DNA from: Burkholderiaceae bacterium
GTDB taxonomy: Bacteria > Pseudomonadota > Gammaproteobacteria > Burkholderiales > Burkholderiaceae_C
Reading direction: 5' to 3'
Length of the DNA: 64,000 bases
Assembly (NCBI GenBank): GCA_024235895.1
Contig: JACKLM010000009.1
Location: 43,215 to 107,214 of the forward strand
The notes under the pieces were generated by a model. The model was not told the DNA's origin and did not search any database. It was given only the letters and a program-made list of their open reading frames with translations. Shown here piece after piece: positions 16,600 through 26,732 of the stretch (positions within the stretch are counted from its first letter, which is position 1; each line of letters begins with the position of its first letter). The translations under genes were made by a program, and so were the position numbers.

Positions 16600-17469
16600 A
16601 TGCCGATCGACCTGATCGCCAACGTCGTCGTCGCCGGCATCCTGACCGGGATGGTCTACGGGTTGATGGCGCTCGGGCTGTCGGTCATCTTCGGCGTCGT
16701 GCGGGTCGTCAACTTCGCCCATGGCGAGATGATGACGATCGCGATGTACGCCGCCGTCGTGCTGTTCGCGCAGTGGCAGGTCGATCCGTTCCTCGCCGCG
16801 CTGCCGGTGGCACTGCTGTTCTTCGGCTTCGGCTATGCGCTGCAGGCCGGGCTGATCAACCGCTTCATCGGCCGCCCCGAGCACTCGCAGTTCATGCTGC
16901 TGGTCGCGCTGGCGATGATCATGATCAACGTCATGCTGATGGTCTTCGGCCCGAGCGCGCGCAACGTGATGGTCGACTACCAGCTCGACAGCTTCGAGCT
17001 CGGCGCGCTGCTGCTCGACAAGGCACGCGTCTACGCCGCGCTCGCGGCGCTGGCGACCGCGGCCGCGCTGTTCGCCTTCTTCCGCTACACGCTCACCGGC
17101 AAGGCGATCCGCGCCTGCGCCGACAACCACCTCGGCGCCAAGGTCGTCGGGCTGAACGTCGGGCGCTACTACGCGCTGACCTTCGGCCTCGGGTCGGCCT
17201 GCGTCGCGGTCGCCGGCTGCCTGATGGTGCTGCTGGTCGACGTGACGCCGGTGCTGGGGCCGGCGTACACCCTGCTGGCGTTCGTGATCGTCATCGTCGG
17301 CGGGCTCGGGTCGATGGGCGGCGCGCTGCTCGGCGGCGTGCTGATCGGGCTGTCCGAGGCCCTGGCGGGGCTGTTCATCGCGCCTTCGGCCAAGAGCATG
17401 TTCAGCTTCGCGCTGCTGATCGCGGTGCTGCTGCTTCGACCCCAGGGCCTGCTGGGGCGACGGGCGTGA
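16600..17469 (+). CDS. livH: Branched-chain-amino-acid-type ABC transporter permease LivH
   Basis: An inner-membrane permease of 289 residues with about eight hydrophobic segments. The N-terminus, G-I-L-T-G-M-V-Y-G-L-M-A-L-G-L-S-V-I-F-G, is diagnostic for LivH, followed by N-F-A-H-G-E-M-M and, near the end, V-I-V-I-V-G-G-L-G-S-M-G-G-A, the coupling region. It lies 133 bp after the binding protein and about 40 bp before livM in the same operon. It forms the channel together with LivM. Confidence 0.92.
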   Translation: MPIDLIANVVVAGILTGMVYGLMALGLSVIFGVVRVVNFAHGEMMTIAMYAAVVLFAQWQVDPFLAALPVALLFFGFGYALQAGLINRFIGRPEHSQFMLLVALAMIMINVMLMVFGPSARNVMVDYQLDSFELGALLLDKARVYAALAALATAAALFAFFRYTLTGKAIRACADNHLGAKVVGLNVGRYYALTFGLGSACVAVAGCLMVLLVDVTPVLGPAYTLLAFVIVIVGGLGSMGGALLGGVLIGLSEALAGLFIAPSAKSMFSFALLIAVLLLRPQGLLGRRA

Positions 17470-17506
17470 CCGCGCAGGGTCGGCACGTCAGCGCGCGGGG
17501 TCGCCG

Positions 17507-18520
17507 ATGACGCACTGGTCCGCCCTGCCCGCGCACGAGCGGCGCGCCGTGCTGGGGCTCGCGGCGCTGCTGGCGGTGCTGGTCGCGCTGCCAGTGGTGA
17601 TCAGCGGCTACCTGCTTTCGGTGGCGATCCTGATCCTGTACTTCGCCTACACCGGGCAGGCGTGGAACGTGATGATGGGGTTCGCGGGCCAGCTCTCGCT
17701 CGGGCACTCGCTGTACGTCGGCGTCGCGGCCTACGCGGCGGCGGCGCTGTACGTGCACTTCGGCGTCGGGCCGTGGATGGGGGTGTGGCTGGCGGTGCTG
17801 CTGTGCGCCGGCCTCGGTGCGGCGATCGGCTTCCTGGCGTTTCGCTTCGGCATCGGCGGCGTGTACTTCGCGCTGCTGACGATCGCCTTCGCCGAGTTCA
17901 CCCGCATCGGCTTCGACCACTTCGAGTGGGTCGGCGCCAGCGGCGGGTTCTTCCTGCCGGTCGAGCAGCGCACGAGCAACGACCTGCTCGACCTGCGCGG
18001 CTCGCCGGTGATGTTCTACTACGTGATGCTGGCGCTCGCCGCGGCGGCGTTCGCGCTGTGCGCCTGGCTGCTCAGGAGCCGCGCCGGCTACTACTGGCAG
18101 GCGATCCGCGAGAACGAGGAAGCGGCGCAGGCGCTGGGCATCCATGTCTTCCGCTGGAAGATGCTCGCGGTCGTCATCAGCTCGGCGATGACGGCGCTGG
18201 CCGGCGTCTTCTTCGCCTTCTACTACAACAACCTGTTTCCCGAGCAGATCTTCCACATCAGCCGCTCGATCGAGATGATCCTGGGGCCGATCATCGGTGG
18301 TGTCGGCACGCTGTTCGGCCCGGTGCTGGGTGCGGCGGTGTTGACGTTGCTGGCCGACGGCATCACCGATCTGCTGGCCAAGCTCGGCGTCGAGTTCCCC
18401 GGCGTCAAGCAGGTCTTCTACGGGCTCGTGCTGCTGCTCGTCATCATGTTCCGCCCGAACGGCCTGTGGCCCGCGCTGGCGCGCCGCCTCGGGTTGTCGC
18501 GCGACGGCGCGGGCGATTGA
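17507..18520 (+). CDS. livM: Branched-chain-amino-acid-type ABC transporter permease LivM
   Basis: The second permease, 337 residues with about nine to ten membrane segments. Family motifs include W-N-V-M-M-G-F-A-G-Q-L-S-L-G-H near residue 50, A-I-R-E-N-E-E-A-A-Q-A-L-G-I in the cytoplasmic coupling loop near 200 and the G-V-G-T-L-F-G-P-V-L-G-A region near 265. It pairs with LivH. Only 5 bp separate its stop from the ATP-binding subunit start. Confidence 0.92.
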   Translation: MTHWSALPAHERRAVLGLAALLAVLVALPVVISGYLLSVAILILYFAYTGQAWNVMMGFAGQLSLGHSLYVGVAAYAAAALYVHFGVGPWMGVWLAVLLCAGLGAAIGFLAFRFGIGGVYFALLTIAFAEFTRIGFDHFEWVGASGGFFLPVEQRTSNDLLDLRGSPVMFYYVMLALAAAAFALCAWLLRSRAGYYWQAIRENEEAAQALGIHVFRWKMLAVVISSAMTALAGVFFAFYYNNLFPEQIFHISRSIEMILGPIIGGVGTLFGPVLGAAVLTLLADGITDLLAKLGVEFPGVKQVFYGLVLLLVIMFRPNGLWPALARRLGLSRDGAGD

Positions 18521-18525
18521 CGGCC

Positions 18526-19254
18526 ATGGCCGCGCTGCTCGAAGTCGAGGGCCTGGGCAAGTCGTTCCGCGGCCTGCGCGCGGTGGCCGACGCCAGCTTC
18601 GAGGTGCCCGAGGGCGGCATCGTCGCGCTGATCGGCCCCAACGGCGCCGGCAAGACGACGATCTTCAACATGGTCGCCGGCGCCTTCGCGCCCAGCGAGG
18701 GCCGGATCCGCTTCGCCGGCGCGCGCATCGACGGCCTGCGCCCGGACCAGGTCTGCGCCGCCGGCATCGGCCGCACGTTCCAGGTCGTCAAGCCGTTCGC
18801 CGGCCTGACCGTGCTCGACAACGTCGTCGTCGGCGCACTGCAGCGCAGCGCGGGCGTCGGCGCGGCGCGCGCGCTGGCGCTGCGCGTGCTCGAGCGGCTC
18901 GGGCTGGCGGACCGGCGCGACCAGCGGGCCTCGGCGCTGACGCTGCCCGACCGCAAGAAGCTGGAAGTCGCGCGCGCGCTGGCCACGCAGCCCAGGCTGC
19001 TGCTGCTCGACGAGGTGATGGCGGGCCTGCGCCCGACCGAGTGCGACCAGATGGTCGAGGTGCTGCGCGAGCTCAACCACCGCGACGGCGTCACCATCCT
19101 GCTGATCGAGCATGTGATGCGCGCGGTGATGGCGCTGGCGCAGCACATCGTGGTGCTGCACCATGGCCAGATCGTCGCCCGCGGTAGCCCCGGGCAGGTC
19201 GTGCGCGACCCGGCGGTACTCGAGTGCTACCTGGGCGAGGATGCCGAGGTATGA
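18526..19254 (+). CDS. livG: ABC transporter ATP-binding protein LivG
   Basis: One of the two ATPases of the transporter, 242 residues. Walker A is G-P-N-G-A-G-K-T-T near residue 37 and Walker B is L-L-L-L-D-E-V-M-A-G-L near 160. The ABC signature is not the usual LSGGQ or LSYGQ but L-T-L-P-D-R-K-K-L-E-V-A-R. I recall this variant in one subgroup of Liv-type ATPases, so it probably still works as a heterodimer with LivF, whose own signature is canonical. The ATG at 18526 follows livM closely. Confidence 0.9.
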   Translation: MAALLEVEGLGKSFRGLRAVADASFEVPEGGIVALIGPNGAGKTTIFNMVAGAFAPSEGRIRFAGARIDGLRPDQVCAAGIGRTFQVVKPFAGLTVLDNVVVGALQRSAGVGAARALALRVLERLGLADRRDQRASALTLPDRKKLEVARALATQPRLLLLDEVMAGLRPTECDQMVEVLRELNHRDGVTILLIEHVMRAVMALAQHIVVLHHGQIVARGSPGQVVRDPAVLECYLGEDAEV

Positions 19255-19285
19255 GGCGCACCCTCGCGCGACGGGAGGCCGGGCG

Positions 19286-19990
<705 letters not shown>

Positions 19991-19993
19991 GTT

Positions 19994-20698
19994 TCAGGGC
20001 GCCGGCGTCAGCGTCCAGACCGTGGCCGGCGGGATGTTGGCGACGATCGTGCGACCACGCATCCAGCGAAAGCCGGGGCCGGCGTCGAACGGAGCGCGCG
20101 GCGCGTAGGTGAACTGCACCAGCCAGCTCCCCGTGTGACGCGTCAGGAAGTCGAGGATCGCGCGCCGCGTCTGCGCGTGCACCGCCGGCGGCAGAGACCG
20201 GAACGGAAGGCTGGACACGAGCGCGATCCGGCCACTGCGGCCGTCCGCGCCATCGTCGCTGTCGTCGCTGTCGTCGCCGTCGTCGCCGTCGTCGCCGTCA
20301 CCGCGCCCAAGGACACCGTCGGCTCGCGGCCCCAGGGCAGGCCGCGGCAACGACGCAGCGCGTTGCGCGGCCAGGGCCGGCCGGGCCGTCCCCGCCTGCG
20401 CGACATCGCCCTCGTAGCCGTCCAGCACCCAGGCGGCGGGCTGCCCGACCACACGCGCCTGCGGGAAGCTGCGCGCCAGCCGCCGCGCCAACGCCGGCTG
20501 CAGCTCGACCAGCGTCAGCGTCGCGTCCGGATGCTGGCGTGCCAAGGCCCTCGTGACCGCGCCGGTCCCGGCGCCGAGCTCGACGATATGCCCTGCCCCG
20601 CGAGCCGCGTCGGCCATCGCCCGCGCGAGGAACTGCGACGAGGGGGCGACCGCCCCGGTCAGGGCCGGGGCGCGGATCAGGTGCGAAAGCAGTTGCAT
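19994..20698 (-). CDS. Class I SAM-dependent methyltransferase, phospholipid N-methyltransferase-like, with Asp-rich insert
   Basis: A 234-residue Rossmann methyltransferase. The SAM-binding motif I is V-E-L-G-A-G-T-G-A-V-T near residue 39, with the acidic end of the second strand in L-V-E-L. The later V-S-S-L-P-F-R-S-L-P segment matches the PmtA/KsgA-like group that methylates phosphatidylethanolamine. Between these parts, about residues 95-155, lies a long low-complexity stretch that includes an Asp/Gly/Ser repeat (residues 133-152), where relatives have a short loop. The N-terminus P-A-L-T-G-A-V-A-P-S-S is typical of the group. Substrate is uncertain. It is convergent with livF. Confidence 0.7.
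   Translation of the reverse strand: MQLLSHLIRAPALTGAVAPSSQFLARAMADAARGAGHIVELGAGTGAVTRALARQHPDATLTLVELQPALARRLARSFPQARVVGQPAAWVLDGYEGDVAQAGTARPALAAQRAASLPRPALGPRADGVLGRGDGDDGDDGDDSDDSDDGADGRSGRIALVSSLPFRSLPPAVHAQTRRAILDFLTRHTGSWLVQFTYAPRAPFDAGPGFRWMRGRTIVANIPPATVWTLTPAP
20252..20300 (-). repeat. 9-bp tandem repeat inside the methyltransferase gene
   Basis: About five copies of a 9-bp unit, GTCGTCGCT or GTCGTCGCC on the plus strand, encode the Asp-Asp-Gly/Ser tract. Because the unit is a multiple of three, copy-number changes would lengthen or shorten the tract without shifting the frame. Confidence 0.75.
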
Positions 20699-20799
20699 GC
20701 CCCGATGCTAGGCGACAAGAGCGATGCCCACCGCGCAGGGCTTACCCTGCACGCAACCTTGGACGTGCAGGGGCGTGCGGGCCGATACGCGGGTCCGCA

Positions 20800-22278
20800 T
20801 CAGCGCGCGACATCCACAGCGCCCGGTGCAGAGTCGGACCTGCCGTCGACCCGCGTGCCGCCCCCAAGCACCCGATACAGCAACACCGCGTTCTGCCGCA
20901 GCGCAAGCTCGGTCTGCACTGCCGCCTGCTCGGCCGCCAGCCGCGCGCGCTCGGCGTCCAGCCGCTCCAGCGCGCTGGCGGCGCCGTGCGACAGCATCAT
21001 CTCGACCAGCGCCAGCCGTTGGCCCTCGGCGCGCGCCTGCGCGCGCTGGGCGTCGAGCTGCAGCGCGAGCGTGGCGCGCGCGGCCAGCGCGTCGGCGACC
21101 TCGCGGAAGGCGGACTGGATCGCCCTGTCGTACTGCGCCACCGCGGCGTCGCGCGCGGCCTGCACGGCGGCGAGCGCGGCGCGGTTGCGCCCGGCGTCGA
21201 ACAGCGGCTGCAGCAGCTGGCCGGCAAAGCTCCAGGCGGTGTTCGAGAACAGCCCAGACAGCTCGCTGCTGGCGGTGCCGAGGCTGCCGGTCAGCGTGAT
21301 GCGCGGGAACTTCGCGGCGCGCGCGGCGCCCATGTCGGCCTCGGCGGCGGCGAGCTGGGCCTCGGCCTGGCGCACGTCGGGGCGCTGCAGCAGCACGTCC
21401 GACGGCAGCCCCGCCGGCAGCTCGGCGAAGGCATGGTCGGCGAGCGCGCGCGGCGGCGGCAGATCGGCCGGCAGCTCGCCACCCGCGAGCAGCGCCAGCG
21501 CGTTCGCGCGCTGCGCGCGCTGGCGCAGCAGCGCGGCGTGCTGCGCGCGCGCGGCGGCGACCAGCGACTCGTTGGCGTGCAGCTCCGGCGCGCCGGCCGC
21601 ACCGCCGTCGAACTTGACCCGCACCAGCTTCAGCGTGGCCGCGCGCGACGCCAGCACGCGTTCGGTGACGGCGATCAGCGCATCGTCGGCGCGCAGCGCG
21701 AGCTCGGTATCGACGACGGCGGCGATCAGGCTGAGCTCGGCGGCGCGGCGCGCCTCGTCGGTGGCAGCCAGCCGCGCCGCCGCGGCATCGCCCAGGCTGC
21801 GCACGCGGCCGAACAGGTCGACCTCGTAGTTCGCGAGCGTGAAGCCGACGCTGTAGCTGTCCGACGCGCTGCTGCGCGCGACCTGGGCGCCGACGCCGAC
21901 GCCGGGCAGCTCGTCGGCGCGCGCCACGCCCAGCAGCGCGCGCGCGCGCTCGACATTCGCCACCGCGATCCGCAGGTCGCGGTTGGCCGCCAGCGCCTGC
22001 CGCACCAGCGCCTGCGTGCGCGCATCGGTGACGAAGTCGGTCCAGGGCACGGCGGCCGCGGGCGTTGCCGCGACGGCCGGTGGATCACCCGCGGAACCGA
22101 TCTGCGGCGGCTGCGGAAAGGCCCCCGGCAACGTGGGTGCCGGCCGCTCGCCCGGCGGCGGTGCTGCGCAACCCGCCACCGCCAGCGCGGCGATCACGGC
22201 GGCCGCCGCGCGCATCGGGTGCGAGCGGGCCGTGGGGCGCGGTGCGACCGTGCGCGGCCTCGAAAGACGGCTGTCCAT
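20800..22278 (-). CDS. RND efflux outer-membrane lipoprotein, NodT/OprM family
   Basis: The outer-membrane channel of the multidrug pump. The 492-residue product has a lipoprotein signal with lipobox A-V-A-G-C at about residue 37, preceded by a basic 21-residue extension; an internal ATG at 22215 would give a conventional signal. I prefer 22278 because GGGAGG lies 7 bp before it and it overlaps the pump gene stop by one base. Two OEP repeats follow, with L-R-I-A-V-A-N-V-E-R-A-R and L-F-D-A-G-R-N-R-A-A-L typical of the family. It is the last gene of the adaptor-pump-channel operon. Confidence 0.92.
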   Translation of the reverse strand: MDSRLSRPRTVAPRPTARSHPMRAAAAVIAALAVAGCAAPPPGERPAPTLPGAFPQPPQIGSAGDPPAVAATPAAAVPWTDFVTDARTQALVRQALAANRDLRIAVANVERARALLGVARADELPGVGVGAQVARSSASDSYSVGFTLANYEVDLFGRVRSLGDAAAARLAATDEARRAAELSLIAAVVDTELALRADDALIAVTERVLASRAATLKLVRVKFDGGAAGAPELHANESLVAAARAQHAALLRQRAQRANALALLAGGELPADLPPPRALADHAFAELPAGLPSDVLLQRPDVRQAEAQLAAAEADMGAARAAKFPRITLTGSLGTASSELSGLFSNTAWSFAGQLLQPLFDAGRNRAALAAVQAARDAAVAQYDRAIQSAFREVADALAARATLALQLDAQRAQARAEGQRLALVEMMLSHGAASALERLDAERARLAAEQAAVQTELALRQNAVLLYRVLGGGTRVDGRSDSAPGAVDVAR

Positions 22279-25200
22279 CACCGGTCCTCCCGCGGCGCGT
22301 GCTCGTTGATATTCTCGACCTGGTGGCGGTACAGCATCGCCTGGCGCCGGCTGACCGGGAACAGCCGCCGCACCAGGACGTAGAACAGCGGCACGAAGAA
22401 CACCGCCAGCACGGTGCCGGTGAGCATGCCGCCGACGACGCCGGTGCCGATCGCGCGCTGGCTCGCCGAGCCGGCGCCGCTGGACAGGAACAGCGGCATC
22501 ACGCCGAGCGTGAACGCCATCGAGGTCATCACGATCGGTCGGAAGCGCAGCCGCGCCGCCTCCAGCGCGGCGCGCATCGCATCCTTGCCCTGCGCCTGCG
22601 CGTCCTTGGCGAACTCGATGATCAGGATCGCGTTCTTGGCCGACAGCCCGATGATGGTCACCAGCCCGACCTGGAAGTACACGTCGTTGGCGTAGCCGCG
22701 CAGCAGCGTGGCCAGCACGACGCCGAGCACCCCCAGCGGCACGACCATGATGACTGCGGCCGGGATCGACCAGCTCTCGTACAGCGCCGCCAGGCACAGG
22801 AAGACGGCCAGGATGGCGAAGCCGTACAGGATCATCGCCTGCGAGCCTGCGAGCTTCTCCTCGCGGCTGATGCCGGTCCACTCGAAACCGAAGCCTTCGG
22901 GCAGCTGGGTCATCAGCCGCTCCATCTCGTCCATCGCGTCGCCGGTCGAATAGCCCGCTGACGCCTGGCCGCCGATGCGCATCGCCGGGTAGCCGTTGTA
23001 GCGCACGGTCTGCATCGCACCCGTCACCCAGCGCGTGCTCGCGAACGCCGACAGCGGGACCGGCTCGCCGCGCGCATTGAGCGCGGTCAGCCGCAGCACG
23101 TCCTCGGGCTGCATGCGCGCCGGCGCATCGGCCTGGACGACGACGCGTTGCATGCGTCCGCGGCTGGGGAAATCGTTGACGTAGGCCGATCCGAGCGCGG
23201 TGCCGATCGCCGCGCTGACGGCGTCGAAACTCACGCCCAGCGCGGCGGCGCGCTCGCGGTCGACCTCGATCTGAAGCTGCGGCGCATCCTCCAGCCCGTC
23301 CGGTCGAACCTGGGTCAGCACCTTGCTGCCCGCGGCCATCCCGAGCAGCTGGTTGCGCGCCGCGACGAGCGCGTCGTGCCCGAGCCCCGCGCGGTCCTGC
23401 AGCCGCATGTTGAAGCCCGACGCGCTGCCGAGCTCGGGGATCGGCGGCGGGCTGAGCGGGAAGACGAAGCCGTCGCGGATGCCCATGAACGCGCCGAAGG
23501 CGCGCCCGGCCAGCGCCTGCGCCGACTGGCCCGGGCCACTGCGCTCGTCCCAGTCCTTCAGGTTGACGAAGGCCAGCGCCGCGTTCTGCCCCTGGCCGCT
23601 GAAGCTGAAGCCGAGCACGCCGACCATCCCCTGCACCTCCGGCTGCTTCAGCATGAAGCCCTCGACCTGCTCCATCACCGCGCGCGTGCGCTCCTGCGTC
23701 GCGCCGGGCGGCAGCTGCACGCTCACGATCAGGTTGCCCTGGTCCTCCGCCGGCAGGAACGACGCTGGCAGCCGCAGGTACATCCAGCCCAGCACGCCGA
23801 CGATGACGAGGTAGATCAGCATCAGCCGCCCGGCGCGCGGCAGCATCGCGGCGACCCCACCGCCGTAGCCGCGCGCGGTGCGCTCGAAGAAGCGGTTGAA
23901 CCAGCCGAACGGGCCGCGCGTGGCGTGCTCGTGCCCCGGCTCGAGCGGCTTGAGCAGCGTCGCGCACAGTGCCGGCGTCAGCGACAGCGCCATGAAGGCC
24001 GAGAAGCCGATGGAGGCGACCATCACGGCGGCGAACTGGCGGTAGATGTTGCCGACCGAGCCGGGGAAGAAGGCCAGCGGCACGAACACCGCGATCAGCA
24101 CCACCGTGATGCCGACGATCGCACCCTGGATCTGCCCCATCGCCTTGCGCGCCGCCTCGCGCGGCCCCAGGTGCTCCTCGCGCATGATGCGCTCGACGTT
24201 CTCGACCACGACGATGGCGTCGTCGACGACGATGCCGATCACCAGCACCATGCCGAACATGGTCAGCACGTTGATCGAGTAGCCGAGCGCGAACAGCACC
24301 GCGAAGGTGCCCAGCAGCGCGACCGGCACGACGATGGTCGGGATGATCGTGTAGCGGATCTTCTGCAGGAACAGCAGCATGACCAGGAACACGAGCCCGA
24401 CCGCTTCGAGCAGCGTCACCGCGACCTGCGTGATCGAGATCCGCACGAAGCGCGACGCGTCGTAGGGGATGGCCCAGCTCATCCCGGCCGGGAAGTACGA
24501 CTGCAACTCGTCCATCTTGGCGCGGATCGCGGCAGCCGTCTCGAGCGCGTTGCCGGTCGGCGCGAGCTGCACCCCGATCGCAGTCGAGGGCTGCCCGTTC
24601 AGCCGCGCGCTGGTGGCGTAGAACTGGGCGCCGAGCTCGATGCGCGCGACATCGCGCAGCCGCACCGTCGAGCCGTCGGCATTGGCACGCAGCAGGATGT
24701 CGCCGAAAGCGTCGACGTCGCCGAGCTGCCCCTCGACGACGACGGTGGCGGTGATGCCCTGCCCCTGCACGTTGGGCAGTTCGCCTATGCTGCCCGCGGG
24801 CACCTGCGCGTTCTGCGCCCGCACGGCGGCCAGCACCTGCGTGCTCGACAGCCCGAAGCCCTGCAGCTTCGCCGGGTCGATCCACACGCGCATCGCCTGC
24901 TCGGTGCCGAACAGCTGCGCCTGCCCGACGCCGGGCACGCGCTGGATCTCGGGCAGCACGTTGCGCGCCGCGTAGTCGCCCAGCCGGACCGGGTTCCACG
25001 CCGGGTCGGTCGAGCTCAGCACGGTCACGAGCAGGAAGTTCGAGCGTGCCTTCTCGACCCGCACCCCCTGCTGCGTGACGACCGACGGCAGCCGCGGCGT
25101 CGCGCGCGCAAGGCGGTTCTGCACCTCGACCTGCGCCAGGTCGGCATCGGTGCCGGTCTCGAAGGTCAGCGTCAGGCTGCCGCTGCCGTTGGCCTGCGCC

Positions 25201-25442
25201 ACCGACTCCATGTAGATCAGCCCGGGCGCGCCGTTCATCTCGCGCTCGACGATCGCCAGCACGCTGTCCTCCAGCGTCTGCGCCGACGCGCCGGGATAGC
25301 TGGCCGAGACGATGATCGAGGGCGGCGCCACCGGCGGGTACTGCGACACCGGCAGCTGCGTGATCGCCACGCCGCCGGCGACCATCAGGAACAGCGCGAT
25401 GACCCACGCGAAGATGGGCCGGTCGATGAAGAAACTGGGCAT
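22278..25442 (-). CDS. RND multidrug efflux transporter, AcrB/MexB (HAE1) family
   Basis: The proton-driven inner-membrane pump, 1054 residues, full length. It begins M-P-S-F-F-I-D-R-P-I-F-A-W-V, the standard HAE1 start. The proton-relay Asp pair is in G-I-V-V-D-D-A-I-V-V-V-E-N near residue 405, and twelve membrane segments plus two large periplasmic loops can be recognised. It works as a trimer with the adaptor and the outer-membrane channel of the same operon to expel drugs or solvents. Substrates cannot be read from the sequence. Expression is presumably repressed by the TetR protein encoded on the other side of the adaptor. Confidence 0.95.
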   Translation of the reverse strand: MPSFFIDRPIFAWVIALFLMVAGGVAITQLPVSQYPPVAPPSIIVSASYPGASAQTLEDSVLAIVEREMNGAPGLIYMESVAQANGSGSLTLTFETGTDADLAQVEVQNRLARATPRLPSVVTQQGVRVEKARSNFLLVTVLSSTDPAWNPVRLGDYAARNVLPEIQRVPGVGQAQLFGTEQAMRVWIDPAKLQGFGLSSTQVLAAVRAQNAQVPAGSIGELPNVQGQGITATVVVEGQLGDVDAFGDILLRANADGSTVRLRDVARIELGAQFYATSARLNGQPSTAIGVQLAPTGNALETAAAIRAKMDELQSYFPAGMSWAIPYDASRFVRISITQVAVTLLEAVGLVFLVMLLFLQKIRYTIIPTIVVPVALLGTFAVLFALGYSINVLTMFGMVLVIGIVVDDAIVVVENVERIMREEHLGPREAARKAMGQIQGAIVGITVVLIAVFVPLAFFPGSVGNIYRQFAAVMVASIGFSAFMALSLTPALCATLLKPLEPGHEHATRGPFGWFNRFFERTARGYGGGVAAMLPRAGRLMLIYLVIVGVLGWMYLRLPASFLPAEDQGNLIVSVQLPPGATQERTRAVMEQVEGFMLKQPEVQGMVGVLGFSFSGQGQNAALAFVNLKDWDERSGPGQSAQALAGRAFGAFMGIRDGFVFPLSPPPIPELGSASGFNMRLQDRAGLGHDALVAARNQLLGMAAGSKVLTQVRPDGLEDAPQLQIEVDRERAAALGVSFDAVSAAIGTALGSAYVNDFPSRGRMQRVVVQADAPARMQPEDVLRLTALNARGEPVPLSAFASTRWVTGAMQTVRYNGYPAMRIGGQASAGYSTGDAMDEMERLMTQLPEGFGFEWTGISREEKLAGSQAMILYGFAILAVFLCLAALYESWSIPAAVIMVVPLGVLGVVLATLLRGYANDVYFQVGLVTIIGLSAKNAILIIEFAKDAQAQGKDAMRAALEAARLRFRPIVMTSMAFTLGVMPLFLSSGAGSASQRAIGTGVVGGMLTGTVLAVFFVPLFYVLVRRLFPVSRRQAMLYRHQVENINEHAPREDR

Positions 25443-25457
25443 GGCCGCCGCCTCGCG

Positions 25458-26732
25458 TCAGCGGCCGGCGGCCGGTTTCGCGCCAGCCTGATCGGCCGCA
25501 GGCTGCGACACGCCGCCGGGCCCGCTCGCAGCGGGCGCACCGGCCGCCGGCGGCTTGCCGGCCGCGCCCGGCTGCCAAGGCACCGGGTTGACCGGCGCGC
25601 CGGGCACCATCATCTTCTGGAAGCCGTCGACGATCACGCGCTCGCCGGGCTGCAGCCCGCCGGTGACGACCCAGGCCGTGCCCGAGGAGCCGGCCACCGT
25701 CACCGGCCGGCGCTGCGGCACGTTGCCCTCGCCGACGACGAGCACGGTATCGCCCTGCTGCGTCCGCGTGACCGCCTGCTGCGGGATCTTCATCGCCGCC
25801 GGCAGCGTCGCCTGCGCCAGCCGGACGCGGACATACTGCCCCGGCAGCAGCATGCCGTCGGGGTTGGGCAGCTCGGCGCGCAGCGTGATCTGGCCCGAGC
25901 TCGGGTCGACGCTGAGGTCGCTGAACAGCAGCCGACCCGGCTGCGGCAGCTCGCTGCCGTCGTCGAGGACGACGCGCACCGTCGCGCTGCCGGCGGCCGC
26001 GCCGCCCGCGCCGGCCGTGCGGCGCAGCCGCTGCAGTTCGGCGCTGGATTGCGTGAAGTTGACGTAGACGCTGCCGATCTGCTGGATCAGCGCCAGCGGC
26101 GTGGCCTCGGCGGCACTCACGAGCGTGCCCTCGGTCACGAGCGCGCGCCCGACGCGACCACCGATCGGCGCCGTCACCTGCGTGTAGCCGAGGTTGATGC
26201 GCGCGGTCTGCACCGCCGCGCGCGCGGCGGCGACATCGGCCTCGGCGAGCCGGCGCGCCGACTCGGCATTGGCCAGGTCCTGCTCGCTGATCGCGCGCGC
26301 GGCGGCCAGCGGGCGGTAGCGCTCGGCGGTCAGCCGCGCCTGCGCGAGTGCGGCCTCGGCCTTCAGCAACGTGGCCTGCGCGCTGTCCAGCGCTGCCTGG
26401 TACGGCGCCGGATCGATGCGGAACAAGGGCTGGCCCTGCTTGATATCGCTGCCCTCGCGGAACAGCCGCTGCTGGACGACACCGTTGACGCGCGCGCGCA
26501 CCTGCGCCGACCTCAGCGCCTCGACACGCCCGGGCAGCTCGGTGTCCAGCGCCACCGGCTCGGGGCGCACCTCGACGACGCCGACCGCGGCCGGCGGCAT
26601 GCCGCCGCCGGGGCCACCCGGGCCACCGGATTTCGTGGGTGCGCCGCCATCGCCGCAGGCGGACAGCCCCAGCGCCAACAGCGTCGGCAGCAGAAGACGA
26701 AGGCGCAGGCGAACAGGGGCTGCAGTCGACAC
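25458..26732 (-). CDS. RND efflux periplasmic adaptor lipoprotein, AcrA/MexA family
   Basis: The membrane-fusion subunit that joins pump and channel. The 424-residue product starts at a GTG (26732) after a GAGGCGA ribosome site and has a lipoprotein signal ending A-L-G-L-S-A-C near residue 25. A Gly/Pro-rich linker, the barrel-sandwich hybrid with G-x-V-x-x-R-L-F-x-E-G-S-D-I-K-Q-G-Q-P-L-F-R-I-D, and a coiled coil of Ala-rich repeats follow. The last 40 residues are Ala/Pro/Gly-rich. First gene of the operon, 15 bp before the pump gene. Confidence 0.93.
   Translation of the reverse strand: MSTAAPVRLRLRLLLPTLLALGLSACGDGGAPTKSGGPGGPGGGMPPAAVGVVEVRPEPVALDTELPGRVEALRSAQVRARVNGVVQQRLFREGSDIKQGQPLFRIDPAPYQAALDSAQATLLKAEAALAQARLTAERYRPLAAARAISEQDLANAESARRLAEADVAAARAAVQTARINLGYTQVTAPIGGRVGRALVTEGTLVSAAEATPLALIQQIGSVYVNFTQSSAELQRLRRTAGAGGAAAGSATVRVVLDDGSELPQPGRLLFSDLSVDPSSGQITLRAELPNPDGMLLPGQYVRVRLAQATLPAAMKIPQQAVTRTQQGDTVLVVGEGNVPQRRPVTVAGSSGTAWVVTGGLQPGERVIVDGFQKMMVPGAPVNPVPWQPGAAGKPPAAGAPAASGPGGVSQPAADQAGAKPAAGR

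Noticed and set aside
20252..20300. Possible CRISPR-like repeat
   Set aside because: The unit is only 9 bp, without spacers, and encodes a low-complexity Asp tract inside a gene. No CRISPR array was seen anywhere in the window.
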